This document shows, piece by piece, positions 1 to 8,216 of a stretch of DNA of 64,000 nt. A program made the translations under genes and the position numbers. The stretch spans positions 1 through 64,000 of the forward strand of contig DATLXK010000027.1 of the NCBI GenBank assembly GCA_035575925.1, in the 5' to 3' direction. Position 1 is the stretch's first letter, and each line of letters opens with the position of its first letter. The notes under the pieces are model-generated. The model worked only from the letters and a program-made list of their open reading frames with translations, had not been told where the DNA came from and did not search any database. This stretch comes from DASWTL01 sp035575925. GTDB taxonomy: Bacteria; Bacteroidota; Bacteroidia; Sphingobacteriales; Sphingobacteriaceae.

Positions 1-73
1 AGCCTTCACGATCGCCTTCCTGAAGGAGAGCCAGACGATCTTCAGGACTGAAGGATCTTCTTTCTTTTTTCAT
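1..73 (-). CDS. N-terminal fragment of a transposase (OrfA/HTH-like), cut by the window edge
   Basis: Reading leftward from the ATG at 71-73, the 24 visible codons begin MKKERRSFSPEDRLALLQEG and stay open to the window edge. A basic start followed by an S/T-P/A-E-x-K/R-L-x-x-L pattern is typical of the first helix of the small helix-turn-helix transposase subunit (IS3 OrfA-like) in Bacteroidota. Only about 24 residues are visible, so the IS family and intactness cannot be judged. It would explain why the gene just to its right looks shortened. An unrelated DNA-binding protein is possible. Confidence 0.5.
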   Translation of the reverse strand, partial: MKKERRSFSPEDRLALLQEGDREG

Positions 74-87
74 AATTCCCTAATTTA

Positions 88-450
88 ATGGTTCTAAATT
101 GTTTTTATAATTTAGTCCAGCCTTTTAGGGGGTTAATACATTTACAAAGACTTTTGCAGCAATTAGTTTACGACCAAATAATTAACGAGAATGAGACTTT
201 AGTTTTATTACAAAGATTATTACCAGTAAGTTTTTCAAAAACGAATAATGACAAGAAAGCCATTGGAACACTAAATGACTTTATTTCTCGATTTAAATTT
301 GAATTCCAATATTTTGGTTGGAGCGACAAAGACTTGTATGAAATTAATAACAAACTCAACGACACTTTGGTCGGTGCCTCAAGAACAAAAAAAAGAGATT
401 ATGGGCGACCAATTGAAGACATGAAAACACTAATAAACACCAGTACCTAA
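88..450 (+). CDS. small hypothetical protein, faint DUF6933 resemblance, perhaps 5'-truncated
   Basis: A 120-residue AT-rich frame with no signal peptide or membrane segment. The C-terminal two thirds has a small conserved-looking core (SKTNNDKKAIGTLNDF, then a helical stretch with KLNDTL and a G-R-P-I-E motif). This recalls the DUF6933 pattern of K-T-(5)-G-(S/T)-(M/L)-N-D-F followed by an LN..P segment. The first 30 residues do not look like the start of that domain, and a transposase fragment begins only 15 bases upstream on the other strand. The original 5' end may therefore have been replaced by an insertion. The family call is from memory of the pattern and weak. The function is unknown. 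Confidence 0.4.
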   Translation: MVLNCFYNLVQPFRGLIHLQRLLQQLVYDQIINENETLVLLQRLLPVSFSKTNNDKKAIGTLNDFISRFKFEFQYFGWSDKDLYEINNKLNDTLVGASRTKKRDYGRPIEDMKTLINTST

Positions 451-599
451 TTTCAGGTTTAAATTATGCGCGGGCGACGAGGTTCTTGTTCTGTTCTGCT
501 TTTATTTACTTTAGTCCTCCGGGCGACAAAGAAGTGCTTTCTATTCGGGCATAATATAACCTGTAAACGTTAAGCATGTTAACAGCAGCAGAAAAGCAT

Positions 600-1157
600 C
601 TATAGGAACTCCACTCGTATCTGTACTCGCTCAGCGTCAGGATCACTCATCGGCTTGATATTTATTATCTCTGATTCATTAAAATATTTGGCTATGCCTT
701 TGATTATGCCTGTGGCAAGTGCGCCCATCCGCCTTTTTGAATAATAGTCAATTATCAAAAGGTTTTCATTAACCTTACTGACATTTAACACCGGAGGGTT
801 AGCAATGCTATTTAATTTTCTCACTGCACCATGCATCACACCCTCAGTGTGAAGAAGCACATCAAAAGTTTTCCATTCCGGACGCAAATAGTCTGCATAG
901 AGCTTAAATAGATCAGGCACAAGAAACTCTCCAAACCTTTCTTGAATTTCTTGTGGAGAAATCCCGGTCAGTTGCGAAGCCGCAGCTACTATCAATCCAA
1001 TTTCCTGAAGTGGATAACTTTGTGTCATTTCGTAATCACCGGATGCGCCAGACAGTTTAATTAAATTATCCCATGTCCCTTCTGCGAAATTGGAATTCAC
1101 ATACTTCTTTAGCAAAAAAAATATAGAGCCATGAACATTCGTAGTTTCGTCAATCAT
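600..1157 (-). CDS. H-NOX (haem NO-binding, HNOB) domain protein
   Basis: The 185 residues match the length and layout of a single-domain H-NOX gas sensor. His109 (in GVMHGAVRKL) sits where the haem-ligating proximal histidine is expected. A proline pair follows 12-13 residues later, at 121-122. Tyr138, Ser140 and Arg142 form the Y-x-S-x-R signature that binds the haem propionates. The family binds NO (sometimes O2) through b-type haem and normally signals to a partner histidine kinase, diguanylate cyclase or chemoreceptor. No such partner is adjacent: the nearest neighbours are a small unknown gene and a DUF4249 lipoprotein. The protein is cytosolic and has no fused output domain. The family call is strong; the partner is unknown. 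Confidence 0.85.
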   Translation of the reverse strand: MIDETTNVHGSIFFLLKKYVNSNFAEGTWDNLIKLSGASGDYEMTQSYPLQEIGLIVAAASQLTGISPQEIQERFGEFLVPDLFKLYADYLRPEWKTFDVLLHTEGVMHGAVRKLNSIANPPVLNVSKVNENLLIIDYYSKRRMGALATGIIKGIAKYFNESEIINIKPMSDPDAERVQIRVEFL

Positions 1158-1301
1158 TTTCCAATGTAGTTATCGGGTATAAATTAAATAAATCTACCAT
1201 TGAACATCATAATGATATCAATGTTTGGAACAGGAAATATGAGGATTGCCTCTGGACACAGACCATAGATAAAATGTCTTTTTCTATTCTACGCATACTT
1301 G

Positions 1302-2174
1302 TTAGTTAACAACCTTTATTTCTTCAATAAGATTGTAAGCCGCGAATACACCCACCCCTCCTTTAATATTAGTATAAATTAATACGGGTTCTGCAAAGGG
1401 ATTATCGTCGGCTTCGCGTTGCTTAATAACGGAATTATGATATAAATAATAATTTTTATCAGTTACAAGAAGCAGTAAATGCAGCTTATATGGCCGTTGA
1501 AAATTATCCGGTTTTGAAGTTTCATGTACTTTATCAATACAAATGAGTTCCTGGCCGTCATGATCTTTATCAGTTATGTACATATCCTTTTCATGCCGCG
1601 AATTAAAAGTCTGCTGAAATATTTGTGAGTTGATTTTATTTTCACGGTAAGCCAGCGTTTGGTAATAGTTATCCTGACCCGGGGCGTCCTGCCATTTAAA
1701 ATTAAGAATATTTTTAAGTCCGGAAAACTTGTCACTTTTAACATTAAGCTTATAACCGGTTATCGAAATATTAGCTATAACAGGCACCGTGGTAACCGCG
1801 GATGCCTCCCAACCATTTGGTGTTGTTACATTTAGCGTATACGTTTTTCCGGCTACAATGGGAAGAAGAGTCTTCTTTGCATGATAACTATCTTGTTTTT
1901 CAATATAATTTAGAGGGAGTGACTGATTTCCGTCTGACAGTTTAACCACTGCATTTTTTATTTTTAATTCATCACCTGTATACTGCCGGCCAACAGCAGG
2001 TTGCGTACGTTGTAATTTAACCACAATGCCGGTATCCTGAGGCGAAATAAACGCAGTTATTGCTAATTGATTGAGAACTTTTAAATCCACTTTTCTGGTT
2101 ACATCTTTTTCGCAGGCCTGCATTCCTGATAATAAAATTAAGAAGATAAAAGTGCGTAATATGATTAGTTTCAT
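1302..2174 (-). CDS. DUF4249 domain outer-membrane-associated lipoprotein
   Basis: The 290-residue protein begins with a hydrophobic leader ending in a lipobox-like LSGMQAC at residues 15-21, then a charged segment, as expected for a lipoprotein. The body is the DUF4249 beta-sandwich type: an early fungal/bacterial-style LNQLAITAFISPQD segment, an Ig-like central part with TYTLNVTTPNGWEASA, and a C-terminal GGVGVFAAYN motif. DUF4249 proteins are almost always encoded just downstream of a TonB-dependent receptor. Here the receptor stop is 30 bases upstream, on the same strand. It is probably the surface or periplasmic partner of that receptor. The substrate is unknown. A paralogue lies at 11853-12692. 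Confidence 0.8.
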   Translation of the reverse strand: MKLIILRTFIFLILLSGMQACEKDVTRKVDLKVLNQLAITAFISPQDTGIVVKLQRTQPAVGRQYTGDELKIKNAVVKLSDGNQSLPLNYIEKQDSYHAKKTLLPIVAGKTYTLNVTTPNGWEASAVTTVPVIANISITGYKLNVKSDKFSGLKNILNFKWQDAPGQDNYYQTLAYRENKINSQIFQQTFNSRHEKDMYITDKDHDGQELICIDKVHETSKPDNFQRPYKLHLLLLVTDKNYYLYHNSVIKQREADDNPFAEPVLIYTNIKGGVGVFAAYNLIEEIKVVN

Positions 2175-2204
2175 TTGATTGTACTATCAGTTTATGGATG
2201 TAAC

Positions 2205-4553
2205 CTAAAATTTAAAATTGTAGCTAAAAGATGGAATAATTGGGAACAAAGAAACCTGAGTTAAGCGTGTGGTAGATCCGCTTGAACTACTGTCAGTATC
2301 CAGGTAATAGTAAAAAGGATTTTGACGACTGTAAGCGTTATAAAAACTAATTTCCCATGTGCGTTCGCCCCATTTCTTTTGCTTGTGAAACTGAATACCT
2401 GCATCTAAGCGATGATAAGCTCCCATCCTAAAGCTATTTTTATCCCCATAAATTGTGCTGCCTGAAAAATAATTACGAGAAGAATTTGTATACCCATGAG
2501 GAAGATGTGTAGCAGCAGAGTAGCTGCTTTGAGGCATAGTAATAGCATTTCCTGTACCATAAACCCACGTGGTTGATAGTGTTATGCGATTGGTAGCCTT
2601 ATAGATTCCAACAACAGAGATATCATGCCGACGATCGTAGCGGGCATAATATTTTTTTCCGAAATTCAGCTCGTCGAATTGTAATTGGGTCCAGGATAAA
2701 GTGTAGCCTGCCCAACCAGAAATTTTTCCAATCTTACGCTGCAGCAAAAATTCCATTCCATAAGACCAGCCCTGTCCGGCCGTAATATTATCCTCATAAT
2801 TTACTTTTTTTGATGATTCCGGATCGTCTATCAGTAAGAAGCTTGCTCCTTCTTTATATCCAATAATATTATCAGACTTTTTGTAGTAACCTTCCATTGT
2901 AAAGCTTAAATTTTGTTTTGTTAAATCTTTGGCGATTCCAACTGCTACCTGCTCTGATTGCTGAGGAGCTACCCTTTTATTTGATGGCACCCATAAATCT
3001 GTAGGTAAACCAATACCGGTATTGCTAAGCAAATGCACAAACTGATTCATACTTGCGTAAGATGCTTTTAAAGCAAAATCTTCTTTTAATCGATAGCTTA
3101 TAGCTAACCTGGGCTCGGGCTTGATGTAATATTTATTTTTAGCAGCGAAGTGGGTTAACCTAAATCCGCCATTTATTTGCAAATTAGAGATGGGCCTGTA
3201 AGTATCTTCAACATATATTCCTGTTTCTACCACATCAATATTATCTACTTCCCGTATAATTTTGTCTTCATCCGGATCTTCTACAACTAATGCACTTGGC
3301 TTAAACCGATGATATGTTGAAAGTAGTCCCGTCCGCACGGTATGTCTGGGATCCGGAAAATAATCCAGGTCATATTTAAATCCGATATCGCGAATTCCTG
3401 ATAAATAATCCAATTTGTATTTATCATTATCATACTTTTCGAGAGAAAAAATATTAAATTGATAATTGCTGTAAATTAAGGAAGTATTGCTAAATAATTG
3501 GTTATTAAACAAATGGTTCCAACGCACGGTGCCTGTGGCATTACCCCAATTAATACCTGTTTCATAAAAATCCCCATTGCCTTCTTTACTTTTTACAGAG
3601 AAGCGGTCCTGGCCGAAGTATCCGCTTAGGTATAACTTATTCTTCCGGCCGAAATCGTAGTTTATCTTTGTATTTAAATCATAAAAATAGTAGCCACCCT
3701 TTTCATCACTGGGCATAAACGGACGAGCGAGTAAGTCTACGTAAGTACGGCGCCCCGAAATCAGGAAGGATGAAACATTTTTTTTCAGTGGACCTTCTAC
3801 CATTAATCGTGAAGCAATCAACCCAATGCCGCCTTCACCATGAACTTCTTCTTTGTTACCATCTTTCATATTCAATTCAATCACAGAAGATAGTCGACCC
3901 CCATAGCGGGCAGGGAATCCGCCTTTAGTCATTTCTACACTTTTTAAAGCATCACCATTAAACAAAGAGAAAAAACCAAACAAATGGGATGCATTATAAA
4001 CCACTGCATCATCCAGCATAATTAAATTTTGATCAGGTCCCCCTCCACGCACATAAATACCACTATTACCTTCACTCCCTTTTTGTACACCTGGCATAAG
4101 CTGCAATACTTTCATCACGTCCTTTTCACCTAAAAGCGCGGGAATATCTTTAATCTGGCTAATCGGGATCTGAATATTACTCATCTGCACAGCCTCACTT
4201 ATTTTTTCTTTTTGGGTAGTGGTAATCTGTACCTCATCTAATGTATTGCCCGGCTGTAGCTCAATATTCACTTCTACATTCTTATCCAGTTTTATACGTC
4301 TAATCTCAGGACTGTAACCTACATACGTGAATACCAGATTTACGGAATCGGTGGTGGGTAAAGTGAGCGAAAAAAAACCATAGGTGTTTGTTACAGTCCC
4401 TATGTTAGTGCCTAATTCATATACATTAACACCAATCAGCAGTTCGGCACTCCCTTTTTCCCGAACATATCCACTTATGGTATGCTTAGGCTGGGCTAAA
4501 ATAGTGGTAATTTTAAAGCTAAGGAGTAATAATAAAGCAAAAGAAAATCGCAT
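2205..4553 (-). CDS. TonB-dependent receptor with CarboxypepD_reg-like domain
   Basis: The 782-residue outer-membrane receptor has a signal peptide (1-20) and a carboxypeptidase-regulatory-like beta-sandwich (about 25-105, starting HTISGYVREKGSAELL). A plug follows at about 120-235, with GEKDVMKVLQLMPGVQ and a VRGGGPDQNL repeat-type motif. The 22-strand barrel ends in an aromatic C-terminus (SFSYNFKF). It lacks the N-terminal STN domain found in the related receptor at 9228-11851, so it is probably not a sigma/FecR-coupled transducer. It is the first gene of a two-gene unit with the DUF4249 lipoprotein. The unit is transcribed away from the pectate-lyase-fold gene, from a shared 426-base spacer. 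The ligand is unknown. Confidence 0.9.
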   Translation of the reverse strand: MRFSFALLLLLSFKITTILAQPKHTISGYVREKGSAELLIGVNVYELGTNIGTVTNTYGFFSLTLPTTDSVNLVFTYVGYSPEIRRIKLDKNVEVNIELQPGNTLDEVQITTTQKEKISEAVQMSNIQIPISQIKDIPALLGEKDVMKVLQLMPGVQKGSEGNSGIYVRGGGPDQNLIMLDDAVVYNASHLFGFFSLFNGDALKSVEMTKGGFPARYGGRLSSVIELNMKDGNKEEVHGEGGIGLIASRLMVEGPLKKNVSSFLISGRRTYVDLLARPFMPSDEKGGYYFYDLNTKINYDFGRKNKLYLSGYFGQDRFSVKSKEGNGDFYETGINWGNATGTVRWNHLFNNQLFSNTSLIYSNYQFNIFSLEKYDNDKYKLDYLSGIRDIGFKYDLDYFPDPRHTVRTGLLSTYHRFKPSALVVEDPDEDKIIREVDNIDVVETGIYVEDTYRPISNLQINGGFRLTHFAAKNKYYIKPEPRLAISYRLKEDFALKASYASMNQFVHLLSNTGIGLPTDLWVPSNKRVAPQQSEQVAVGIAKDLTKQNLSFTMEGYYKKSDNIIGYKEGASFLLIDDPESSKKVNYEDNITAGQGWSYGMEFLLQRKIGKISGWAGYTLSWTQLQFDELNFGKKYYARYDRRHDISVVGIYKATNRITLSTTWVYGTGNAITMPQSSYSAATHLPHGYTNSSRNYFSGSTIYGDKNSFRMGAYHRLDAGIQFHKQKKWGERTWEISFYNAYSRQNPFYYYLDTDSSSSGSTTRLTQVSLFPIIPSFSYNFKF

Positions 4554-4958
4554 TTTTAGTGTATTATTAATAGAGTTAGAAAGTAATGTTTTAATATGGA
4601 AGTCATCCTTGTTATTTACGCTGATATAAATTTTTGATCTTTATTGCATGAGATGATTATACAGAAAATTGCTATAAGGAATACGATTTAATTTTTCATA
4701 GTGATTTAAGTTTAGAGATATTTATTCACTCATTGATCCCTACAATACTACACGAAATTATTTGATAATTATATCCCCTAAAAGGAGGATATTGTATGTT
4801 ATAACATATATAAAAAACAATACATATTAACACCACTGATTTCAGTTACAAATCCTCAAAAGCATAATTTATTGGTTTTACCAGCGGGTTTCCCCTAGTG
4901 ATCCGATAGGAACCGCGCCATCATTCAGTGATGACACATTTGATATAAAAAAGCGTTA
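4554..4958. promoter_or_regulatory. divergent spacer between the TonB receptor and the pectate-lyase-fold gene
   Basis: About 400 AT-rich bases separate two divergent genes, so promoters for both must lie here. I see no tRNA, no convincing short coding frame and no clean TAnnTTTG -7 element on either strand. A GGAGG run occurs near 4780 with no gene behind it. A hairpin close to the start of the rightward gene is listed separately. Confidence 0.35.
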
Positions 4959-4978
4959 TTGAGTGATAGATCACTCAA
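4959..4978 (+). promoter_or_regulatory. perfect inverted repeat abutting the start codon of the pectate-lyase-fold gene
   Basis: Two perfect 8-base arms, TTGAGTGA (4959-4966) and TCACTCAA (4971-4978), flank a four-base loop and end one base before the ATG at 4980. In the transcript this would form a hairpin over the ribosome-binding region. In DNA it could be a dimer-bound operator. No purine-rich ribosome site is visible between it and the ATG. Whether it is regulatory is inference. Confidence 0.45.
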
Positions 4979-4979
4979 C

Positions 4980-6803
4980 ATGAAAAAAATATTTTTCACC
5001 ATCCTGATCCTGATAAATTATTGCCAGGCTCAAATTATTACTAAAAATATGAAACGGGTAAACGATACTCTTTACGATATTTTAGATTCAAGTACCAGCG
5101 AAGTTGTGACCTTCAGCAAGGTAACCACATTTGTCAACTTCCAACCAATGACAGATGCTTACTGCGATGGAGTTATCTACCGGAAGTTTGGTAGCGAGTA
5201 TTTTAAAAGAAATTATTCAGGCTTAATAGATGTTAAGGTTTTTGGAGCAAAGGGAGACTGGATTAATGACGATACAGAGGCAATTCAAAAAGCGATTAAT
5301 GTTACCCGTGTTTGCGGAGTAGGATTAAAGTTTAGTCCCGGAAATTACCGGGTGTCAACCCTTACAACCGGAAGAATTGAAAACACCTGGCAATTTGATA
5401 ATGCTCAATTAGTTGCTAATTCAAACGCGCCGCAGGACTGTCTGCTAAAATTTTCAGGGCTGCACTGTAAGATTAACGGCTTAAAAATAAGCCTCGAAAA
5501 GAAATTAAATTATAAATCCGCTATATGGTGGTATAATGCCGCAGAGTCCAGCCAGCACAATGATTTTATCAGTCTTGAGATCAGATACGCCAAAATTGGT
5601 ATTATATACGGCGAGCTCCCGAACGTAAACAGTACCGGTTTCGCGCAAAGCGAGAATACAATTTTCGGTTATAAAACCCGGGGCGTTGAAGTCCCTCTCT
5701 ATAATAATCATTCTAACGGATTCCTTTTCCTGAGTAACCCAATGCTTGTTGCACATGCTGAAGAATGGAATGTTTTTGGAGTTACCGGCTTTGATAGAAC
5801 GAAAAACAGATCTTTTATTAATCGCATTGGTGATCTGATCATAACCGGCGGCGAGATTCAAAACTCAATTGGAGACGAAGCCGAAGGATTTGCCGCCGAA
5901 GTTAATGGAGGCACCGTTTACATTACGAGCGCTATATCGGAAGTAAACGTCCCTTTTAAAATTAACGGCGGATCACTGGTTTTTAACGGCGGTAAAGTGC
6001 TGAATACTCAATCAATTACCGATGGTTTTAAAATTACCGCTGATGCCGCTAACGGTAAGCTTAAGGCTTCAGGTGTCAAGTTCGAAAGATCAATCGGTGT
6101 CGGGGCCTTTAGCGGACGGGTTTTCATCAATAAACAGGATGCACCCGCATCTTTCAATATCGCTATAGATAATTGCGAAATTTACGAGTGGGCTGATCAG
6201 TCGATTGGTTCTAACAAACCGCTGGTATCCGGAAGCGTTGAAAATGTAAAAATTTATAACACCAAATTTATAGAAACGAGCGGGTTTCAGCCTTTAAACC
6301 TCAACCTTACTACTAATATTCTAGATAGTAAAGACATTGATAATACTGGTAATTCTACCACAGGCTACAGTCTTAAGGTGAATTACGGCGCTGGAACAAC
6401 CCTGACTTTAAATAATGATTCCCCGGTAGCAAATACGCCAAACTCTTTAGCGCTCCTGGCTACCGGTGAAGCGAATGTTTCTACAATAGATTACACCTCC
6501 GTAGAGACCATCCAAAAAACGGGTTTCCGGGTAAATACAGGAGACGCTTTTATCGTAGAAGCCTATCAAAAGATTGCTTCGGGTGCACAGGGTGGCTTGT
6601 GCATAGTAGGTTATGATAAAGATGGAGACAACGCCCAGTTTATAAAAATCTCTGATCAGGGAGGCCCTATTTCCGCAAACTGGAAATGTCTTCGTTCTCA
6701 TGTAATCGTTCCTTCCGGGGTAAGCTTTGTGGGTTTTGGATTTTGGGGGGCATTTTCAGAAATAAGAATTGCCAAAATGGTGGTATACAAAGCAAATCAA
6801 TAA
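4980..6803 (+). CDS. exported pectate-lyase-superfamily (right-handed beta-helix) protein
   Basis: The ATG at 4980 starts a clear Sec signal peptide (MKKIFFTILILINYCQA). A TTG 21 bases earlier would put a hydrophilic tail before it and lies inside the inverted repeat. Residues about 85-135 hold the Pectate_lyase_3 signature: a V-F-G-A-K-G-D-x-x-x-D-D-T-E-A-I-Q-K-A-like run, then a G-x-Y-R-V-S strand. The middle is repetitive and beta-helical (many N-G-G and I-N-G-G turns). The last 150 residues resemble a jelly-roll carbohydrate-binding module (ANTPNSLALL to the end). The fold occurs in polysaccharide lyases, glycoside hydrolases and phage tail spikes. No catalytic set can be assigned from sequence alone. 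It has no co-directional partner, and its 3' end overlaps an antisense integrase remnant. Confidence 0.75.
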   Translation: MKKIFFTILILINYCQAQIITKNMKRVNDTLYDILDSSTSEVVTFSKVTTFVNFQPMTDAYCDGVIYRKFGSEYFKRNYSGLIDVKVFGAKGDWINDDTEAIQKAINVTRVCGVGLKFSPGNYRVSTLTTGRIENTWQFDNAQLVANSNAPQDCLLKFSGLHCKINGLKISLEKKLNYKSAIWWYNAAESSQHNDFISLEIRYAKIGIIYGELPNVNSTGFAQSENTIFGYKTRGVEVPLYNNHSNGFLFLSNPMLVAHAEEWNVFGVTGFDRTKNRSFINRIGDLIITGGEIQNSIGDEAEGFAAEVNGGTVYITSAISEVNVPFKINGGSLVFNGGKVLNTQSITDGFKITADAANGKLKASGVKFERSIGVGAFSGRVFINKQDAPASFNIAIDNCEIYEWADQSIGSNKPLVSGSVENVKIYNTKFIETSGFQPLNLNLTTNILDSKDIDNTGNSTTGYSLKVNYGAGTTLTLNNDSPVANTPNSLALLATGEANVSTIDYTSVETIQKTGFRVNTGDAFIVEAYQKIASGAQGGLCIVGYDKDGDNAQFIKISDQGGPISANWKCLRSHVIVPSGVSFVGFGFWGAFSEIRIAKMVVYKANQ

Positions 6804-7170
6804 AAATGCACAGAACATCTTCACAAATAGCAGCCGGTACAATCGGTTTTGTTGGAACGGTAGCCGATTCAGCAGTGCAAACAGTAACGGTGTAGTCCTT
6901 TCTAAATGATACAACTTTTACAGTTTGCTCCTTATGCTGTTTAGCGTTGATGTGCTTACCATCCAGCAGAGCTTTATTCAATTCTCGACACGTCTTTTTA
7001 GAGAATGCCAGCCTTTCGGCGCGGGTTTTATAATTATTGACTTGGTAATCTCTTTTCCTAACCATCCTATGTTGCAAGGCATCCCAAACCCAAAAAACGA
7101 TATACCAGCGGACTGTAAACGGCTTATCTGAGTTAACTAATCGGGCCTCTTTAAAAGGAAATTCAGGCAT
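6667..7170 (-). pseudogene. remnant of a tyrosine recombinase/integrase: arm-binding N-terminus only
   Basis: The first ~75 residues (about 6940-7170) look like the SAM-like/arm-binding start of a Bacteroidota phage or ICE integrase: MPEFPFKEARLV, then WYIVFWVWDA, a basic RKRDYQV segment and a helical CRELNKALLDG stretch. Nothing after that resembles the core-binding or catalytic domain. There is no R..HxxR..H/W..Y set, and the open frame runs on antisense through the 3' end of the pectate-lyase-fold gene. The frame starts 100 bases from the 3' end of tRNA-His, the usual address of such integrases. I read it as what is left of an integrated element after deletion. The alternative is a small unrelated protein. 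Confidence 0.5.
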
Positions 7171-7231
7171 ATCAGAAAGGGTTGAAACTAGCTTATAACG
7201 GTCAACAACTGACGTGAAAAGTGACGCAAAA

Positions 7232-7268
7232 ACGGAAAACCGCCCTCACATATATGTAAGGGCGGTTT
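7232..7268 (-). terminator. rho-independent terminator of tRNA-His
   Basis: On the minus strand, just past the tRNA 3' end, arms AAACCGCCCT and AGGGCGGTTT (plus-strand 59-68 and 37-46 of the 7200 block) pair perfectly around a 12-base AT loop. A T-rich stretch (GTTTTTG) follows. Confidence 0.75.
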
Positions 7269-7270
7269 CG

Positions 7271-7345
7271 GGTGGATGATGGGGCTCGAACCCACGACCC
7301 TCGGCACCACAAACCAATGCTCTAACCAACTGAGCTACAACCACC
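7271..7345 (-). tRNA. tRNA-His (anticodon GTG)
   Basis: The minus strand folds into a cloverleaf: acceptor arm GTGGTTG, D arm GCTC/GAGC, and anticodon stem TTGGT/GCCGA around loop TTGTGGT, which gives anticodon GTG. The T arm is GTGGG-TTCGAGC-CCCAT. The extra G at position -1 (7345) faces discriminator C73 (7271), the hallmark of tRNA-His. CCA is not encoded. One T-T mismatch is present in the acceptor arm. Confidence 0.93.
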
Positions 7346-7621
7346 GTGTTTTAGAACGACAAAAATAATAATCTTTCGTCTAAAATCAAGCAATTTTTGT
7401 TTGTTCCTGATGGTAAAGACAACACATTGATTAGTAACACGGTAGATGGTATGTGTACTATTTCTACATCTTTATAAAAACATAAAAAGCCACGCTACGA
7501 GGTGATGACTTCTCCGCCTGCGAGATTATCTTACAACGGGCATTTTTTTTGGTGTTCACAAATTTATTAAGTTCGCGACTTCAATCTATAGCTGAAATTA
7601 ATAGCTAATCTTCCCCTAATA

Positions 7622-8161
7622 GTGAAAAAGCAAGATCTAAAATACTTTGAAGAAATTTTCAGATCGCATCATTCAGATCTTTGCCGGCATGTTGACCGCA
7701 TCGTTCAGGATATGGATGCCGCTGAAGACATTGTGCAAGACGTATTTATCAGCTATTGGGACAAAAGCAAAGGAACAGTCATTGAGAATCCTCAAGGTTA
7801 TCTCTACAGGGCCTGCATAAATAAAGCGCTTAACTATGTGAGCAGCACTACCCGGAGGAAAGAGATAAATAACGATGTCTTTCTACCTGATCAGTCGGCC
7901 AATACCCGGAGTCCGGCTCAGGATATGGAGTTTCGTGAACTGGAGAAGCAAGTACAGGCCCTTATAGAAGCTCTACCCCCGATGTGTAAAAAGGTTTTTT
8001 TGTTAAGCCGGTATGAAGAAATGTCGCATAAAGAGATTGCTGCTTTTTTGGATATATCTCCGAATACGGTGGATAATCATATCAAAAAGGCACTCGCCAT
8101 ATTGCGGCAAATAGTACTGCATCTGCCGCTTCTGCTGCACATAATCGACCAATTCTGTTAA
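7622..8161 (+). CDS. ECF RNA polymerase sigma-70 factor (FecI-like)
   Basis: The 179 residues have sigma region 2 at about 15-75 (DAAEDIVQDVFISYWD) and region 4 at about 120-170 (LPPMCKKVFLLSRYEEMSHKEIAAFLDISPNTVDNHIKKA helix-turn-helix region). Region 3 is absent, as is usual for ECF factors. The start is a GTG; no in-frame ATG precedes it within the open frame. It is followed by a FecR anti-sigma factor and a TonB receptor with an STN domain, the standard cell-surface signalling order. It should direct transcription of the downstream uptake genes when the receptor is loaded. The receptor here is broken, so the signal path may be dead. Confidence 0.92.
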   Translation: MKKQDLKYFEEIFRSHHSDLCRHVDRIVQDMDAAEDIVQDVFISYWDKSKGTVIENPQGYLYRACINKALNYVSSTTRRKEINNDVFLPDQSANTRSPAQDMEFRELEKQVQALIEALPPMCKKVFLLSRYEEMSHKEIAAFLDISPNTVDNHIKKALAILRQIVLHLPLLLHIIDQFC

Positions 8162-8216
8162 TTTTTAAAAAACGTATAGCGGTGAAAGCGATTTCACCAG
8201 TCTTAATATTAGAACG

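Noticed and set aside
4959..4979. TTG at 4959 as the start of the pectate-lyase-fold gene
   Set aside because: It would put a charged tail before the signal peptide and lies within a hairpin; the ATG at 4980 gives a standard leader.
6686..7131. Forward open frames across the integrase remnant
   Set aside because: They are antisense to, or overlap, better-supported reading and show no domain; they look like by-products of base composition.
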